A stretch of DNA of 64,000 bases from NCBI RefSeq assembly GCF_009184865.1, contig NZ_CP045096.1:7998001-8062000 (forward strand). Direction: 5' to 3'. The translations under genes were made by a program, and so were the position numbers. Of the stretch, positions 8,950 through 17,933 are shown in pieces. This DNA is from Streptomyces phaeolivaceus. Its GTDB lineage: Bacteria; Actinomycetota; Actinomycetes; Streptomycetales; Streptomycetaceae. The notes under the pieces were generated by a model that did no database searches, was not told the origin of the DNA, and was given only the letters and a program-made list of their open reading frames with translations. The number at the start of each line of letters is the position of its first letter. Positions within the stretch are counted from its first letter, which is position 1.

Positions 8950-9738
8950 ATGGCGTTCACCCGCGCCCCCGGGAAGCACCGCCGTCCCGGCCGTGTGCAG
9001 CGCACGACCACGAGGAACGTGGGCGTAGCCGCTCTCACCACCACCGGTGTCATCGGCACCCTGGCCGCTCCCGCGCTCGCCGCGGAGGAGCCCGCAGTCG
9101 AGCAGACCGGCCTGAACCAGATCATCGTCCTCGGCGACACGGTCGCCGACCAGGTCGACGCCCAGGCCGTCGCGCAGCAGCAGGCCGCCGAGGTGGCCGC
9201 GGTCAAGAAGAAGGCGCAGGAGGAGGCCCGCAAGGCCGCCGCCGAGAAGGCCGAGCAGGAACGTGCCGCCGCCAAGGAGCGCGAGGAGATCAAGGCCCGT
9301 GCCGCCCGCGCGGCCGAGCGCGAGCGCCTCAACGCCTATGTCGCCCCCATCAGCGGCTCCTACATCTCCACCGGCTACAAGGCCGGCGGTGCCGTCTGGT
9401 CCTCCGGCAGCCACACCGGCGTCGACTTCCACGCCGCGTCCGGCACCACCGTCCTCGCGGTCGGCGCCGGCACCGTCGTCGAGGCGGGCTGGGGCGGGGC
9501 GTACGGCAACAACATCGTCATCAAGATGAACGACGGCACGTACACCCAGTACGGCCACCTGTCGTCCATCGGCGTCTCCGTCGGTCAGACCGTCACCCCC
9601 GGCCAGCAGATCGGCCTCTCCGGGGCGACCGGCAACGTCACCGGCCCCCATCTGCACTTCGAGGCCCGGACGACGGCCGAGTACGGCTCGGACATCGACC
9701 CCGTCGCGTACTTGCGCTCGCACGGCGTGAACGTCTGA
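8950..9738 (+). CDS. Secreted M23 (LytM-type) cell-wall peptidase, 262 aa
   Basis: Sec-type signal peptide: a basic N-terminus, hydrophobic VGVAALTTTGVIGTLAA, and likely cleavage after PALA (residue 44). A charged Ala/Lys/Glu/Arg coiled coil runs from about 65 to 128. The M23 domain follows, with zinc ligands H155 and D159 in HTGVD, the active-site YGH (H203), and HLHF (H234/H236). It should cleave peptidoglycan cross-bridges during growth or germination. The preceding c-di-AMP riboswitch indicates second-messenger control. A hairpin terminator follows directly. Confidence 0.95.
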   Translation: MAFTRAPGKHRRPGRVQRTTTRNVGVAALTTTGVIGTLAAPALAAEEPAVEQTGLNQIIVLGDTVADQVDAQAVAQQQAAEVAAVKKKAQEEARKAAAEKAEQERAAAKEREEIKARAARAAERERLNAYVAPISGSYISTGYKAGGAVWSSGSHTGVDFHAASGTTVLAVGAGTVVEAGWGGAYGNNIVIKMNDGTYTQYGHLSSIGVSVGQTVTPGQQIGLSGATGNVTGPHLHFEARTTAEYGSDIDPVAYLRSHGVNV

Positions 9739-9760
9739 CGGACCCACCGCTTCCCAGGAG

Positions 9761-9789
9761 GCCCCGGCTCACCGAGCCGGGGCTTTCCC
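9761..9789 (+). terminator. Hairpin terminator after the M23 gene
   Basis: 10-bp stem 9761-9770 with 9774-9783 (GCCCCGGCTC/GAGCCGGGGC), a 3-nt loop, then TTTCCCTGTTGT. Confidence 0.85.
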
Positions 9790-9938
9790 TGTTGTGCGAA
9801 CCTCTTGTGACGCACCTCCTGTCCAAAAAATATCCCTGGATTCCGGTCCGCCATCGGAAATTCCGGCTCACTGCAATAGAGTCGCTGGAACACACGTCAA
9901 TCATCGACGTTTCACGGGGATTAAGGCGGAGGTCGGTC

Positions 9939-10643
9939 ATGCGTATTCCGGCGCACTCGGTATGCACGGCGATCCGTGATGACATCGTCGCGGGTGTCTA
10001 CGAGCGCGGCAGCCGTCTCACCGAGGAACTGCTCGCCCGCCGCTACGGCGTCAGCCGGGTCCCCGTGCGCGAGGCGCTGCGCACCCTGGAGGCCGAGGGG
10101 TTCGTGGTGACCCGGCGGCACGCGGGCGCGTGCGTCGCCGAGCCGACCGAGCAGGAGGCCGCCGACCTGCTGGAGATGCGCATGCTGCTGGAGCCGCTGG
10201 GCGCCGCCCGCGCCGCCCAGCGGCGCACCGAGGCGCACCTCAAGGTGTTGCGCGGCCTGGTCAGACTGGGCCAGGAGCGGGCCAGGAGGGGCACCAGCGA
10301 GGATCTGCGCTCCCTGGGCGGCTGGTTCCACGAGACGCTCGCACAGGCGTCCGGCAGCCCCGCCCTGACCTCGACACTCGCCCAGCTGCGGCACAAGATC
10401 GCCTGGATGTACGCGGTCGAGGCGCCTGCCAACCCCGTGGAGTCCTGGGCGGAGCACGGCGGCATCGTGGACGCCGTCGCGCGCGGCGACAGCGACCGGG
10501 CCCGGACCATCACGTCCGTGCACACCGAGCGCGCCACCGCCGCGCACCGGCTCCGATTTCCGGGCGGGGCCGCCGGGGCGGAGCGCGCCGACCGTGTGAG
10601 GACTTCGCAACACCCCGTAAACACACCGAGTCTGCGGCATTAA
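9939..10643 (+). CDS. GntR-family transcriptional regulator (FadR/FCD type), 234 aa
   Basis: An N-terminal winged helix (residues 5-70: IRDDIVAGVYERGSRLTEE, RYGVSRVPVREALRTLEAEG, VVTRRHAGACV) followed by an all-helical FCD-like ligand domain (EMRMLLEPLGAARAA, WFHETLAQASGSP, WAEHGGIVDAVARGD). The start is ATG 9939 with GGCGGAGG upstream. It is not the HutC-type DasR, despite lying near dre-like sites. The ligand is unknown. The upstream region from 9790 is unusually AT-rich for this genome and likely holds its promoter. Confidence 0.9.
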   Translation: MRIPAHSVCTAIRDDIVAGVYERGSRLTEELLARRYGVSRVPVREALRTLEAEGFVVTRRHAGACVAEPTEQEAADLLEMRMLLEPLGAARAAQRRTEAHLKVLRGLVRLGQERARRGTSEDLRSLGGWFHETLAQASGSPALTSTLAQLRHKIAWMYAVEAPANPVESWAEHGGIVDAVARGDSDRARTITSVHTERATAAHRLRFPGGAAGAERADRVRTSQHPVNTPSLRH

Positions 10644-10724
10644 CACGGGAGCCGTATACAAAGAGGGAAGAATTCCGTGGGGCATTTTTTCGGCTGCCCG
10701 CAGAACGGAAAAAGGACGTAAATG

Positions 10725-10760
10725 CGAAGGGCCCGCCCGATAAATCGGACGAGCCCTTCG
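10725..10760. terminator. Bidirectional terminator between gntR and ptsH
   Basis: CGAAGGGC (10725-10732) pairs with GCCCTTCG (10753-10760); additional pairing inside (CCGA/TCGG) lengthens the stem. It lies between converging genes. Confidence 0.75.
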
Positions 10761-10824
10761 TCATGTGTGCGGGTGGTGCGTGCGGGCAGCCTTTCAGGCC
10801 TTTCCGCTTCGGTTGCCCGGTCGC

Positions 10825-11106
10825 TCAGACCGTCTCGGGGAGTTCTTCGAGCCCCTCGGCGACGAGCTTCGCCAGACGGTCGAGCGCGACGTCCGCGCCC
10901 TCGGCGTCGGAGGCGAGCACGATCTCCTCGCCGCCCTGGGCGCCGAGGCCCAGGACCGCCAGCATGGAGGCGGCGTTGACGGGGTTCCCGTCGGCCTTGG
11001 CGATCGTCACGGGGATACCGGAGGCCGTGGTGGCCCGGACGAAGATGGATGCGGGGCGGGCGTGGAGGCCCTCGGCCCAGCCGACGTTGACGCGGCGCTC
11101 AGCCAT
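10825..11106 (-). CDS. ptsH: Phosphocarrier protein HPr of the PTS, 93 aa
   Basis: Carries phosphate from enzyme I to EIIA components of the sugar phosphotransferase system. The active-site histidine is H15 in GLHARPAS; the regulatory-serine region is VNAASMLAVLGLGAQ (S47). The size and the GEEIVLASDAEGADVALDRL segment are typical for HPr. The start is ATG 11106. Two dre-like palindromes at 11143-11173 lie 37-67 nt upstream, so repression by DasR, the GlcN6P-sensing regulator, is expected from Streptomyces knowledge. Confidence 0.96.
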   Translation of the reverse strand: MAERRVNVGWAEGLHARPASIFVRATTASGIPVTIAKADGNPVNAASMLAVLGLGAQGGEEIVLASDAEGADVALDRLAKLVAEGLEELPETV

Positions 11107-11142
11107 GTTGATGCTGCCCTTCAGGTGTGTCGGGTGTTGCAG

Positions 11143-11173
11143 AGAGGTCTAGACCGGGTTGTCTAGACCAGTT
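11143..11173. promoter_or_regulatory. Two tandem dre (DasR) operators
   Basis: AGAGGTCTAGACCGGG (11143-11158) holds a perfect GGTCTAGACC palindrome, and GTTGTCTAGACCAGTT (11158-11173) holds GTCTAGAC with a near-complete TGGTCTAGACCA core. The 16-bp dre consensus known from S. coelicolor is built on TGGTCTAGACCA. The centres are about 14-15 bp apart. The pair sits between ptsH (minus) and patA (plus). Confidence 0.85.
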
Positions 11174-11317
11174 TCCCATATGGGGCGACGTACCGGAACG
11201 GGCCCACGGCCTGACCACGAACCGGCTGTCGCGCTTGTGTTGTGCTCGTCCTGCCTCTGTCGTGCCTCCCCAGGCTGCCCCGCGCCGCATGCGTACGCGA
11301 GCCGTACTCTGGGGCCC

Positions 11318-14167
11318 ATGCAGACCTCGTCGGACCGGCACGAGTACCCCGCCCACTGGGAGGCCGACGTGGTGCTGCGCGACGGCGGCACCGCACGCAT
11401 CAGGCCCATCACGGTCGATGACGCCGAGCGTCTTGTCAGCTTCTATGAGCAGGTCTCGGACGAGTCGAAGTACTACCGCTTCTTCGCGCCCTACCCTCGC
11501 CTGTCCGCCAAGGACGTCCACCGCTTCACTCACCACGACTTCGTGGACCGGGTGGGGCTCGCCGCCACGGTGGGCGGCGAGTTCATCGCCACCGTACGCT
11601 ACGACCGCATCGGCGCCGACGGGATGGCCGCCTCCGCCCCCGCCGACGAGGCCGAGGTCGCCTTCCTCGTGCAGGACGCCCACCAGGGCCGCGGTGTCGC
11701 CTCCGCCCTCCTCGAACACATCGCCGCCGTCGCCCGCGAACGTGACATCCGACGCTTCGCCGCCGAGGTGCTCCCCGCCAACAGCAAGATGATCAAGGTG
11801 TTCACGGACGCCGGGTACCAGCAGAAGCGCAGCTTCGAGGACGGCGTCGTCCGACTGGAGTTCGACCTGGAGCCCACCGACCGCTCCCTCGCCGTGCAGC
11901 GCGCCCGGGAGCAGCGGGCCGAGGCCAGATCCGTCCAGCGGCTGCTGGCCCCCGGCTCGGTCGCCGTCGTCGGCGCCGGGCGCACGCCGGGCGGAGTGGG
12001 CCGCGGCCTGCTCGCCAACCTCAAGGACGCCGGCTTCACCGGGCGGCTGTACGCGGTGAACAAGGCCCTCGGGGCGGACGAGAAGGAACTCGACGGGGTG
12101 CCCGCGCACCGCTCCGTCACCGACATCGAGGGCCCCGTCGACCTCGCGGTCGTCGCCGTCCCCGCCGCCTACGTCCCCGAGGTCGTCGCCGAGTGCGGTG
12201 AGCACGGGGTGCAGGGGCTCGTGGTCGTCTCCGCCGGGTACGCCGAGAGCGGCCCCGCCGGGCGCGAGCGCCAGCGCGAACTGGTCCGCCAGGCCCGCAC
12301 GTACGGCATGCGCATCATCGGCCCCAACGCCTTCGGGATCATCAACACCGCCCCCGACGTACGGCTCAACGCCTCGCTCGCCCCCGAGACCCCGCGCTCC
12401 GGACGCATCGGCCTGTTCGCCCAGTCCGGCGCCATCGGCATCGCGCTGCTCTCCCGGCTGCACCGGCGCGGGGGAGGGGTCACCGGCGTCACGGGCGTCT
12501 CCACCTTCGTGTCGTCCGGCAACCGCGCGGACGTGTCCGGCAACGACGTCCTGCAGTACTGGTACGAGGACCCGGACACCGATGTCGTCCTCATGTATCT
12601 GGAGTCCATCGGCAACCCGCGCAAGTTCACCCGCCTCGCCCGGCGCACGGCGGCGGTCAAGCCGCTCGTGGTGGTGCAGGGGGCGCGCCACGGTTCCGCG
12701 CCCCTGGGGCACGCCGTGCGCGCCACCCAGCTGCCCCACACCACCGTGTCCGCGCTGCTGCGCCAGGCCGGGGTGATCCGGGTCGACACGATCACCGAGC
12801 TGGTCGACGCGGGGCTGCTGCTCGCCCGGCAGCCGCTGCCGGCGGGGCCGCGGGTGGCGATCCTGGGGAACTCCGAGTCGCTGGGGCTGCTGACGTACGA
12901 CGCGTGCCTCTCCGAGGGGCTGCGCCCGCTGCCCCCGCTGGATCTGACGACCGGGGCCTCGGCACGGGACTTCCACGCGGCGCTGTCCCGGGCGCTCGCG
13001 GACGACTCGTGCGACGCGGTGGTGGTGACGGCGATACCGGCGCTGGGGGAGGCGTCGCCGGGGGACGCGGCGCTGGCGGAGGCGCTGCGGAGCGCCGTCG
13101 CGGGGAAGCCGTCGAAGCCGGTGCTCGTGGTGCACGTCGAGCTGGGGGGCTTGGCCGAAGCGCTGTCCGCCGCGGCCAGTACCGCACCACAGGTCGGCGA
13201 GAAGGCGCCCGGCGCTGTCGGCGGTGCCCACCCTCCCCCACTCTCGGCTGCGGAACGACTGCCCACCGAGGGACAGGAAGCGTCACCACCCCTTCCTGCC
13301 GAAGCACACCTCATCCCCGCCTACCCCGCCGCCGAGCGAGCCGTGCGGGCCCTCTCCGAAGCCGTGCACTACGCCCAGTGGCGACGGGAGGCGGCGGAGC
13401 CGGGGCGGGTGCCGGAGTTCGAGGACATCGACGAGAAGGGGGCGGCCGAGCAGATCGACGCGGCGCTGGCCGGGGGCGCGGGGCTCACGCTCGGCGCGCA
13501 GGAGACGGGCGCGCTGCTCGGTCGGTACGGCATCCACCCGCGGCAGGCGCGCCCCGCGCCCACACCCGACGAGGCGGCGAGCGCGGCGGCGGCCGTCGGC
13601 TACCCCGTGGCGCTCAAGACGACCGCCCCGCACCTGCGACACCGGGCCGACCTGGGCGGCGTACGCCTCGATCTCGCCGACGAGGAGCAACTGCGGCGGG
13701 CGTACGCGGAGTTGACGGAGCTGTTCGGCGGGCCGGAGGAGCTGCGCCCGGTCGTCCAGGGCATGGCCCCGCGCGGGGTCGACACGATCGTACGGACGGT
13801 CGTGGACCCGGCGGCCGGAGCGGTGCTCTCGTTCGGGCTCGCCGGGCCCGCGTCGCAGCTGCTCGGGGACATGGCGCACCGCCTGATTCCGGCCACCGAG
13901 CGGGACGCGGCCTCGCTGGTCCGGTCCATCCGGACGGCCCCGCTCCTCTTCGGCTGGCGGGGCTCCGCCCCCGTCGACACGGCGGCGCTGGAGGAGCTGC
14001 TCCTGCGGGTCTCCCGGCTGGTCGACGACCACCCCGAGGTCGTGGCGGTCTCCCTGGAGCCCGTAGTCGTCGCGCCGCACGGCCTGAGCGTCCTCGGCGC
14101 CACCGTCCGGCTCGCGCGCCCGCCCGCCCGCGACGACCTCGGCCCCCGGACGCTCCCGGTGTACTGA
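11318..14167 (+). CDS. patA: GNAT protein acetyltransferase fused to NDP-forming acyl-CoA synthetase, 949 aa
   Basis: An N-terminal GNAT domain (residues 10-185; acetyl-CoA loop QDAHQGRGVASALLEHI) is followed by an NDP-forming acyl-CoA synthetase module: CoA-binding Rossmann domain (VAVVGAGRTPGGVGRGLLAN), succinyl-CoA-ligase-like domains with GPNAFGIIN and FAQSGAIG, and a C-terminal ATP-grasp domain. A low-complexity Pro/Ala/Ser linker lies around residue 620-665. This is the reversed domain order described for S. lividans PatA, which acetylates and inactivates acyl-CoA synthetases. The catalytic phospho-His of active synthetases is not evident: GPNAFG replaces GPNCxG. The start is ATG 11318 with TACTCT 7 nt upstream, suggesting a leaderless mRNA. 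Confidence 0.85.
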   Translation: MQTSSDRHEYPAHWEADVVLRDGGTARIRPITVDDAERLVSFYEQVSDESKYYRFFAPYPRLSAKDVHRFTHHDFVDRVGLAATVGGEFIATVRYDRIGADGMAASAPADEAEVAFLVQDAHQGRGVASALLEHIAAVARERDIRRFAAEVLPANSKMIKVFTDAGYQQKRSFEDGVVRLEFDLEPTDRSLAVQRAREQRAEARSVQRLLAPGSVAVVGAGRTPGGVGRGLLANLKDAGFTGRLYAVNKALGADEKELDGVPAHRSVTDIEGPVDLAVVAVPAAYVPEVVAECGEHGVQGLVVVSAGYAESGPAGRERQRELVRQARTYGMRIIGPNAFGIINTAPDVRLNASLAPETPRSGRIGLFAQSGAIGIALLSRLHRRGGGVTGVTGVSTFVSSGNRADVSGNDVLQYWYEDPDTDVVLMYLESIGNPRKFTRLARRTAAVKPLVVVQGARHGSAPLGHAVRATQLPHTTVSALLRQAGVIRVDTITELVDAGLLLARQPLPAGPRVAILGNSESLGLLTYDACLSEGLRPLPPLDLTTGASARDFHAALSRALADDSCDAVVVTAIPALGEASPGDAALAEALRSAVAGKPSKPVLVVHVELGGLAEALSAAASTAPQVGEKAPGAVGGAHPPPLSAAERLPTEGQEASPPLPAEAHLIPAYPAAERAVRALSEAVHYAQWRREAAEPGRVPEFEDIDEKGAAEQIDAALAGGAGLTLGAQETGALLGRYGIHPRQARPAPTPDEAASAAAAVGYPVALKTTAPHLRHRADLGGVRLDLADEEQLRRAYAELTELFGGPEELRPVVQGMAPRGVDTIVRTVVDPAAGAVLSFGLAGPASQLLGDMAHRLIPATERDAASLVRSIRTAPLLFGWRGSAPVDTAALEELLLRVSRLVDDHPEVVAVSLEPVVVAPHGLSVLGATVRLARPPARDDLGPRTLPVY

Positions 14168-14308
14168 CGGCCCCGCCGCCGGCCCGCCGAAGGCGGCGCG
14201 CGCACCCCGTACGGGCGGCGCGCGGGCCCGCGCATTGAACCGTCCACGACAGAACAGAGACGGCAGAGCGGTCCCTCGCAGTCAGTGCGCCACCGTAGGA
14301 TGGACGTC

Positions 14309-14896
14309 ATGGCCAAGACCAGTACGACGACCCAGGGGCTGCGTGCGGCGATCGAGCGCAGCGGCTACTACCCGGCCCTCGTGGCCGAGGCGGTGGAGGC
14401 CGCTGTCGGCGGCGAGGCCATCAAGTCGTACCTGGTCCACCAGGAGACGACGTTCGACGCGAACGAGGTGCGGCGGCATGTCACCGTCCTCGTCCTCACG
14501 GGCAACCGCTTCATCGTGAGCCACACCGACGAGCAGGCCGCGGACACCACCTCGCCGACGCCGTACGCCACGACCTCGACCGAGTCGGTCAAGATCGGCC
14601 GGATCTCGTCGGTCGTGCTCAGCCGCGTGGTCGCCAACCCGGAGTCGTACGCCCCGGGCACCCTGCCCCGCGAGGTCGTCCTGACCATCGGCTGGGGCGC
14701 CGTCTCCCGCATCGACCTGGAGCCCGCCGCCTGTGGCGACCCCAACTGCGAGGCGGACCACGGGTACACGGGCAGTTCGACGGCGGACGACCTCAGCCTG
14801 CGCGTCAGCGAGGCCGGGGACGGCCCGGAGACCGTGCGTCAGGCCCTCGCCTTCGCCCAGTCGCTCTCCGAGGCGACCGCGGACCCCGCCCGCTGA
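14309..14896 (+). CDS. DUF5998-like protein, 195 aa
   Basis: Soluble protein without catalytic motifs. It opens with TTQGLRAAIERSGYYPALVAEAVE, has a beta-rich centre (HVTVLVLTGNRFIVSHTDE), and a CGDPNCEADHGYTG segment that could bind a metal through two cysteines and a histidine. The length and ends match the actinobacterial DUF5998 family as I remember it; function unknown. The start is ATG 14309 (MAKTST); a TAGGAT -10-like hexamer lies 7 nt upstream. Its TGA overlaps the ATG of the next gene by one base, so the two are co-translated. Confidence 0.8.
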   Translation: MAKTSTTTQGLRAAIERSGYYPALVAEAVEAAVGGEAIKSYLVHQETTFDANEVRRHVTVLVLTGNRFIVSHTDEQAADTTSPTPYATTSTESVKIGRISSVVLSRVVANPESYAPGTLPREVVLTIGWGAVSRIDLEPAACGDPNCEADHGYTGSSTADDLSLRVSEAGDGPETVRQALAFAQSLSEATADPAR

Positions 14897-16083
14897 TGGC
14901 ACTGCCCACCTGGGACGACCCGGAACCCCTCGCCCTCGACACGGCCCCCGTCCCGGAGTACGGCGTCGGCTCGCTCGCCGACCTCCTGCCCACCCTCGCG
15001 GCGGGCATGGGCGTGCCCGGTACGACCGCCTCGATACCGGAGCTGACGGCGGCCGACCGGGTCTGTGTGTTCCTGGTCGACGGCCTGGGCTGGGAGCAGC
15101 TGAGGGCGCACCCGGACGAGGCGCCGTACATGACCGCGCTGCTGGCGTCCTCGCGCGGCGGCACCGGCCGGCCCATCACCGCGGGCTACCCCGCCACCAC
15201 CGCCACCTCCCTCGCCTCCGTGGGCACCGGTCTGCCGCCGGGCGCGCACGGCCTGCCCGGCTACACGGTCCGCAACCCCGAGACCGAGGAGCTGATGAAC
15301 CAGCTCCGCTGGCAGCCGTGGACCCCGCCGCGCGTATGGCAGCCGTACCCCACGATCTTCCAGCTCGCCGACCGGGCGGGTGTGCACACCGCCCAGGTCA
15401 CCGCCCCGGCCTTCCAGAACACCCCCCTCACCCAGATCGCGCTGAGCGGCGGCACGTTCCACGGCCGTCTCTCCGGCGACGACCGCATGGATGTGGCCGC
15501 CGAGCAACTGGCGGCGGGCGACCGCGCCTTGATCTACACGTACTACTCCGAGCTGGACGGCGCGGGCCACCGCTTCGGTGTCGACTCGGACGCCTGGCGC
15601 GGCCAGTTGATGCACGTCGACCGGCTGGTCCAGCGCCTGGCCGAGCAACTCCCGCCGCGCACGGCCCTGTATGTGACCGCCGACCACGGCATGATCGACA
15701 TCCCGTTCGACGAGCAGCACCGCATCGACTTCGACGAGGACTGGGAGCTGCGCGCCGGGGTCGCCCTGCTGGGCGGCGAGGGCCGTGCCCGCCATGTGTA
15801 CGCCGTGCGGGGCGCCGAGTCGGACGTCCTGACCTGCTGGCGCGAGGTGCTGGGCGAGCAGTTCTGGATCGCCTCCCGCGACGAGGCGATGGCGGCGGGC
15901 TGGTTCGGCCCGCACATCGACGACCGGGTGTACGCCCGCATCGGCGACGTCGTCGCCGCCGCCCGTGACGACGTCCTGATCATCGCCTCCGAGCGGGAGC
16001 CCAACGAGTCGGCGATGGTCGGCAACCACGGCTCGATGACCCCCGTGGAACAGCTGGTCCCGCTCCTCGAAGTACGCTCCTGA
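14896..16083 (+). CDS. Alkaline-phosphatase superfamily phosphodiesterase, 395 aa
   Basis: Nucleotide pyrophosphatase/phosphodiesterase-like fold: VCVFLVDGLGWEQL gives the first metal Asp, GYPATTATSLASVGTG holds the threonine nucleophile region, and YYSELDGAGHRFG and VTADHGMID give the remaining Asp/His ligands. No signal peptide is visible, so it is probably cytoplasmic. It should hydrolyse a phosphodiester or pyrophosphate bond; the substrate is unknown. It overlaps the DUF5998 stop by one base (TGATG) and is followed 57 bp later by thymidine kinase. Confidence 0.85.
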   Translation: MALPTWDDPEPLALDTAPVPEYGVGSLADLLPTLAAGMGVPGTTASIPELTAADRVCVFLVDGLGWEQLRAHPDEAPYMTALLASSRGGTGRPITAGYPATTATSLASVGTGLPPGAHGLPGYTVRNPETEELMNQLRWQPWTPPRVWQPYPTIFQLADRAGVHTAQVTAPAFQNTPLTQIALSGGTFHGRLSGDDRMDVAAEQLAAGDRALIYTYYSELDGAGHRFGVDSDAWRGQLMHVDRLVQRLAEQLPPRTALYVTADHGMIDIPFDEQHRIDFDEDWELRAGVALLGGEGRARHVYAVRGAESDVLTCWREVLGEQFWIASRDEAMAAGWFGPHIDDRVYARIGDVVAAARDDVLIIASEREPNESAMVGNHGSMTPVEQLVPLLEVRS

Positions 16084-16140
16084 AGCCCTGCCCGTCCGTC
16101 CGCCCCCTCGCCCTCCATGCCGAAAGGTGCTCAACTCACC

Positions 16141-16788
16141 ATGCCCGAGCTGGTGTTCTTCTCCGGAACCATGGACTGCGGGAAGTCGACGCTGGCCCTC
16201 CAGATAGAGCACAACCGTTCGGCACGCGGCCTCCAGGGCATGATCTTCACGCGTGACGACCGCGCGGGCGAGGGCAAACTGTCCTCCCGGCTCGGCCTGG
16301 TGACCGACGCCGTGGAGGTCGAGGACGGCCAGGACCTCTACGCGTATCTCGTCGACCATCTCTCCCAGGGCCGCCGCGCGGACTATGTGATCGCCGACGA
16401 GGCCCAGTTCCTCGCCCCCGAGCAGATCGACCAACTCGCCCGCGTCGTTGACGATCTGAGCCTCGACGTCTACGCCTTCGGCATCACGACCGATTTCCGT
16501 TCCAAGCTCTTCCCCGGCTCCCAGCGCCTGGTCGAGCTGGCCGACCGCGTCGAGGTCCTCCAGGTGGAGGCCCTGTGCTGGTGCGGCGCCCGTGCCACGC
16601 ACAACGCCCGCACCATAGGCGGTCAGATGGTGGTCGAGGGCGCCCAGGTCGTCGTCGGCGACGTCAACCAGCCCGACGACATCGGCTACGAGGTCCTCTG
16701 CCGCCGTCACCACCGCCGCCGGATGACGGCCGCCACCGCCCGCGCGAGCGCCCTCTCCCCGGACGTCCTGCCGGTCGAGGCGGTCTGA
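16141..16788 (+). CDS. tdk: Thymidine kinase, type II, 215 aa
   Basis: Phosphorylates thymidine for salvage. P-loop GTMDCGKST at about residues 9-17, Walker B VIADEAQFL with the catalytic Glu, and the zinc/lasso region with CWCGARATHNAR and a later LCRRHH. An ATG exists 24 nt upstream, but the AAAGGTG within that extension makes a good ribosome site for ATG 16141. The length fits the family. Confidence 0.93.
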   Translation: MPELVFFSGTMDCGKSTLALQIEHNRSARGLQGMIFTRDDRAGEGKLSSRLGLVTDAVEVEDGQDLYAYLVDHLSQGRRADYVIADEAQFLAPEQIDQLARVVDDLSLDVYAFGITTDFRSKLFPGSQRLVELADRVEVLQVEALCWCGARATHNARTIGGQMVVEGAQVVVGDVNQPDDIGYEVLCRRHHRRRMTAATARASALSPDVLPVEAV

Positions 16789-16815
16789 CACCTGGCGCCG
16801 AGACGGTCCGCCGGT

Positions 16816-17610
16816 TCAGCGTGCCGAGCGCACCACCGCGAACTTCGCCCCCTCCGGGTCGGCGAGCGAGGCCACCGGGCCGTGCGGGGTGTCGTGGGTG
16901 GGTTTGAGGACGTGCCCGCCGAGTTCGATGACCCGGTCGGCGGCCTCGTCGGGGTCGGTCACCTCGAAGTACGTCAGCCAGTGGGGGCCGCGGTCGCGGG
17001 GGAGGTCACCGCCGACCCCGTGGATGCCGGCGACGGGGCGGCCGTCGATGCGGAGGGTGACGTAGTCCAGGTCGTCCGAGACGACCGGCTCCTCCTCGTA
17101 ACCGAAGGTCGTCTCGTAGAACTTGGCGACCAGCGAGCTGTCCACGGTGAGGAGTTCGTCCCACGCCGGAGTGCCGGGAACCCCGGTGATGTCCGCGCCG
17201 AGGTGCTCCGCCGCCTGCCAGATGCCGAAGACGGCGCCCGCGGGGTCCGAGGCGATCGCCAGCCGGCCCGCCTCGCCCGCGTCCAGCGGTCCCACCCCGA
17301 CGGTGCCACCGCAGTGCCGTACGGTCTCCGCCGTCCGGTCCGCGTCGGTGGAGGCGAAGTACGGCGTCCAGGCGATGGGGAGATGGCGGTCGGGCGGCAA
17401 CTGGCCGATGCCCGCCACCTGCCGCCCGTCGAGCAGTGCCCGCGCATACGGGCCGAGCTGCTGGGGGCCGGGCTGGAACTCCCAGCCGAACAGCGCCCCG
17501 TAGAAGTCCTGGGTCGTGGCCATCCCGTGCACCATCAGGCTCACCCAGCAGGGTGTGCCCGGTGGATACGCCCCACCGTGCCGGCCGGTCGACCCCCGTG
17601 CCTCGGTCAT
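16816..17610 (-). CDS. VOC (glyoxalase/bleomycin-resistance) superfamily protein, 264 aa
   Basis: Two tandem VOC modules: one starting at CWVSLMVHGMATTQDFYGAL (ends about residue 130), the second at WDELLTVDSSLVAKFYETTF, finishing in a GPVASLADPEGAKFAVV segment typical of the family. Such double-domain proteins in Streptomyces are usually annotated as hydroxylase or glyoxalase-like without proof. Metal ligands are not clear. The start is ATG 17610 behind GGAGGAGAG. Confidence 0.85.
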   Translation of the reverse strand: MTEARGSTGRHGGAYPPGTPCWVSLMVHGMATTQDFYGALFGWEFQPGPQQLGPYARALLDGRQVAGIGQLPPDRHLPIAWTPYFASTDADRTAETVRHCGGTVGVGPLDAGEAGRLAIASDPAGAVFGIWQAAEHLGADITGVPGTPAWDELLTVDSSLVAKFYETTFGYEEEPVVSDDLDYVTLRIDGRPVAGIHGVGGDLPRDRGPHWLTYFEVTDPDEAADRVIELGGHVLKPTHDTPHGPVASLADPEGAKFAVVRSAR

Positions 17611-17933
17611 CGTCACTCTCTCCTCCGGCCCCTCGCGGTGGCCGTCTCCGTCCGCCCTCCGTACGCGTGTACCGCGTCCACGCGCGATCACGCCCCGTGC
17701 CGATGCTCGCACCACCCGTAGTGCCACGGGCCCGCGCCGCACCGCCGCGCGACACGTCCGTGGACGAGGATGCCCGCCTCGCCGGTACCCCTCGCTTGCC
17801 ACGTCGTCGCCGTGCGGTGTCCATCGGTTGTACGGCATGTGCCCGACCCCGTACGCCTCGTGATCGGCACCGCCCGGCGGGCAGAGTAACCGGACCGGGG
17901 CGACGCGGCCACCCCGTGCGCGAGGATGGGGCC
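17611..17933. other. Divergent intergenic region, 323 bp
   Basis: Between the VOC gene (minus) and the sulfurtransferase (plus). Apparent frames lack known products. No operator or hairpin was recognised. Confidence 0.5.

Noticed and set aside
9939..10643. Identifying the GntR gene as dasR because dre sites are close
   Set aside because: DasR belongs to the HutC subfamily with a UTRA domain; this protein has a FadR/FCD-like helical C-terminus.
11099..13231. A minus-strand frame of about 700 codons opposite patA
   Set aside because: Same reason: patA has clear domains, the antisense frame has none.
14839..16791. A minus-strand frame of 650 codons opposite the phosphodiesterase and tdk
   Set aside because: Shadow of two recognisable plus-strand genes.
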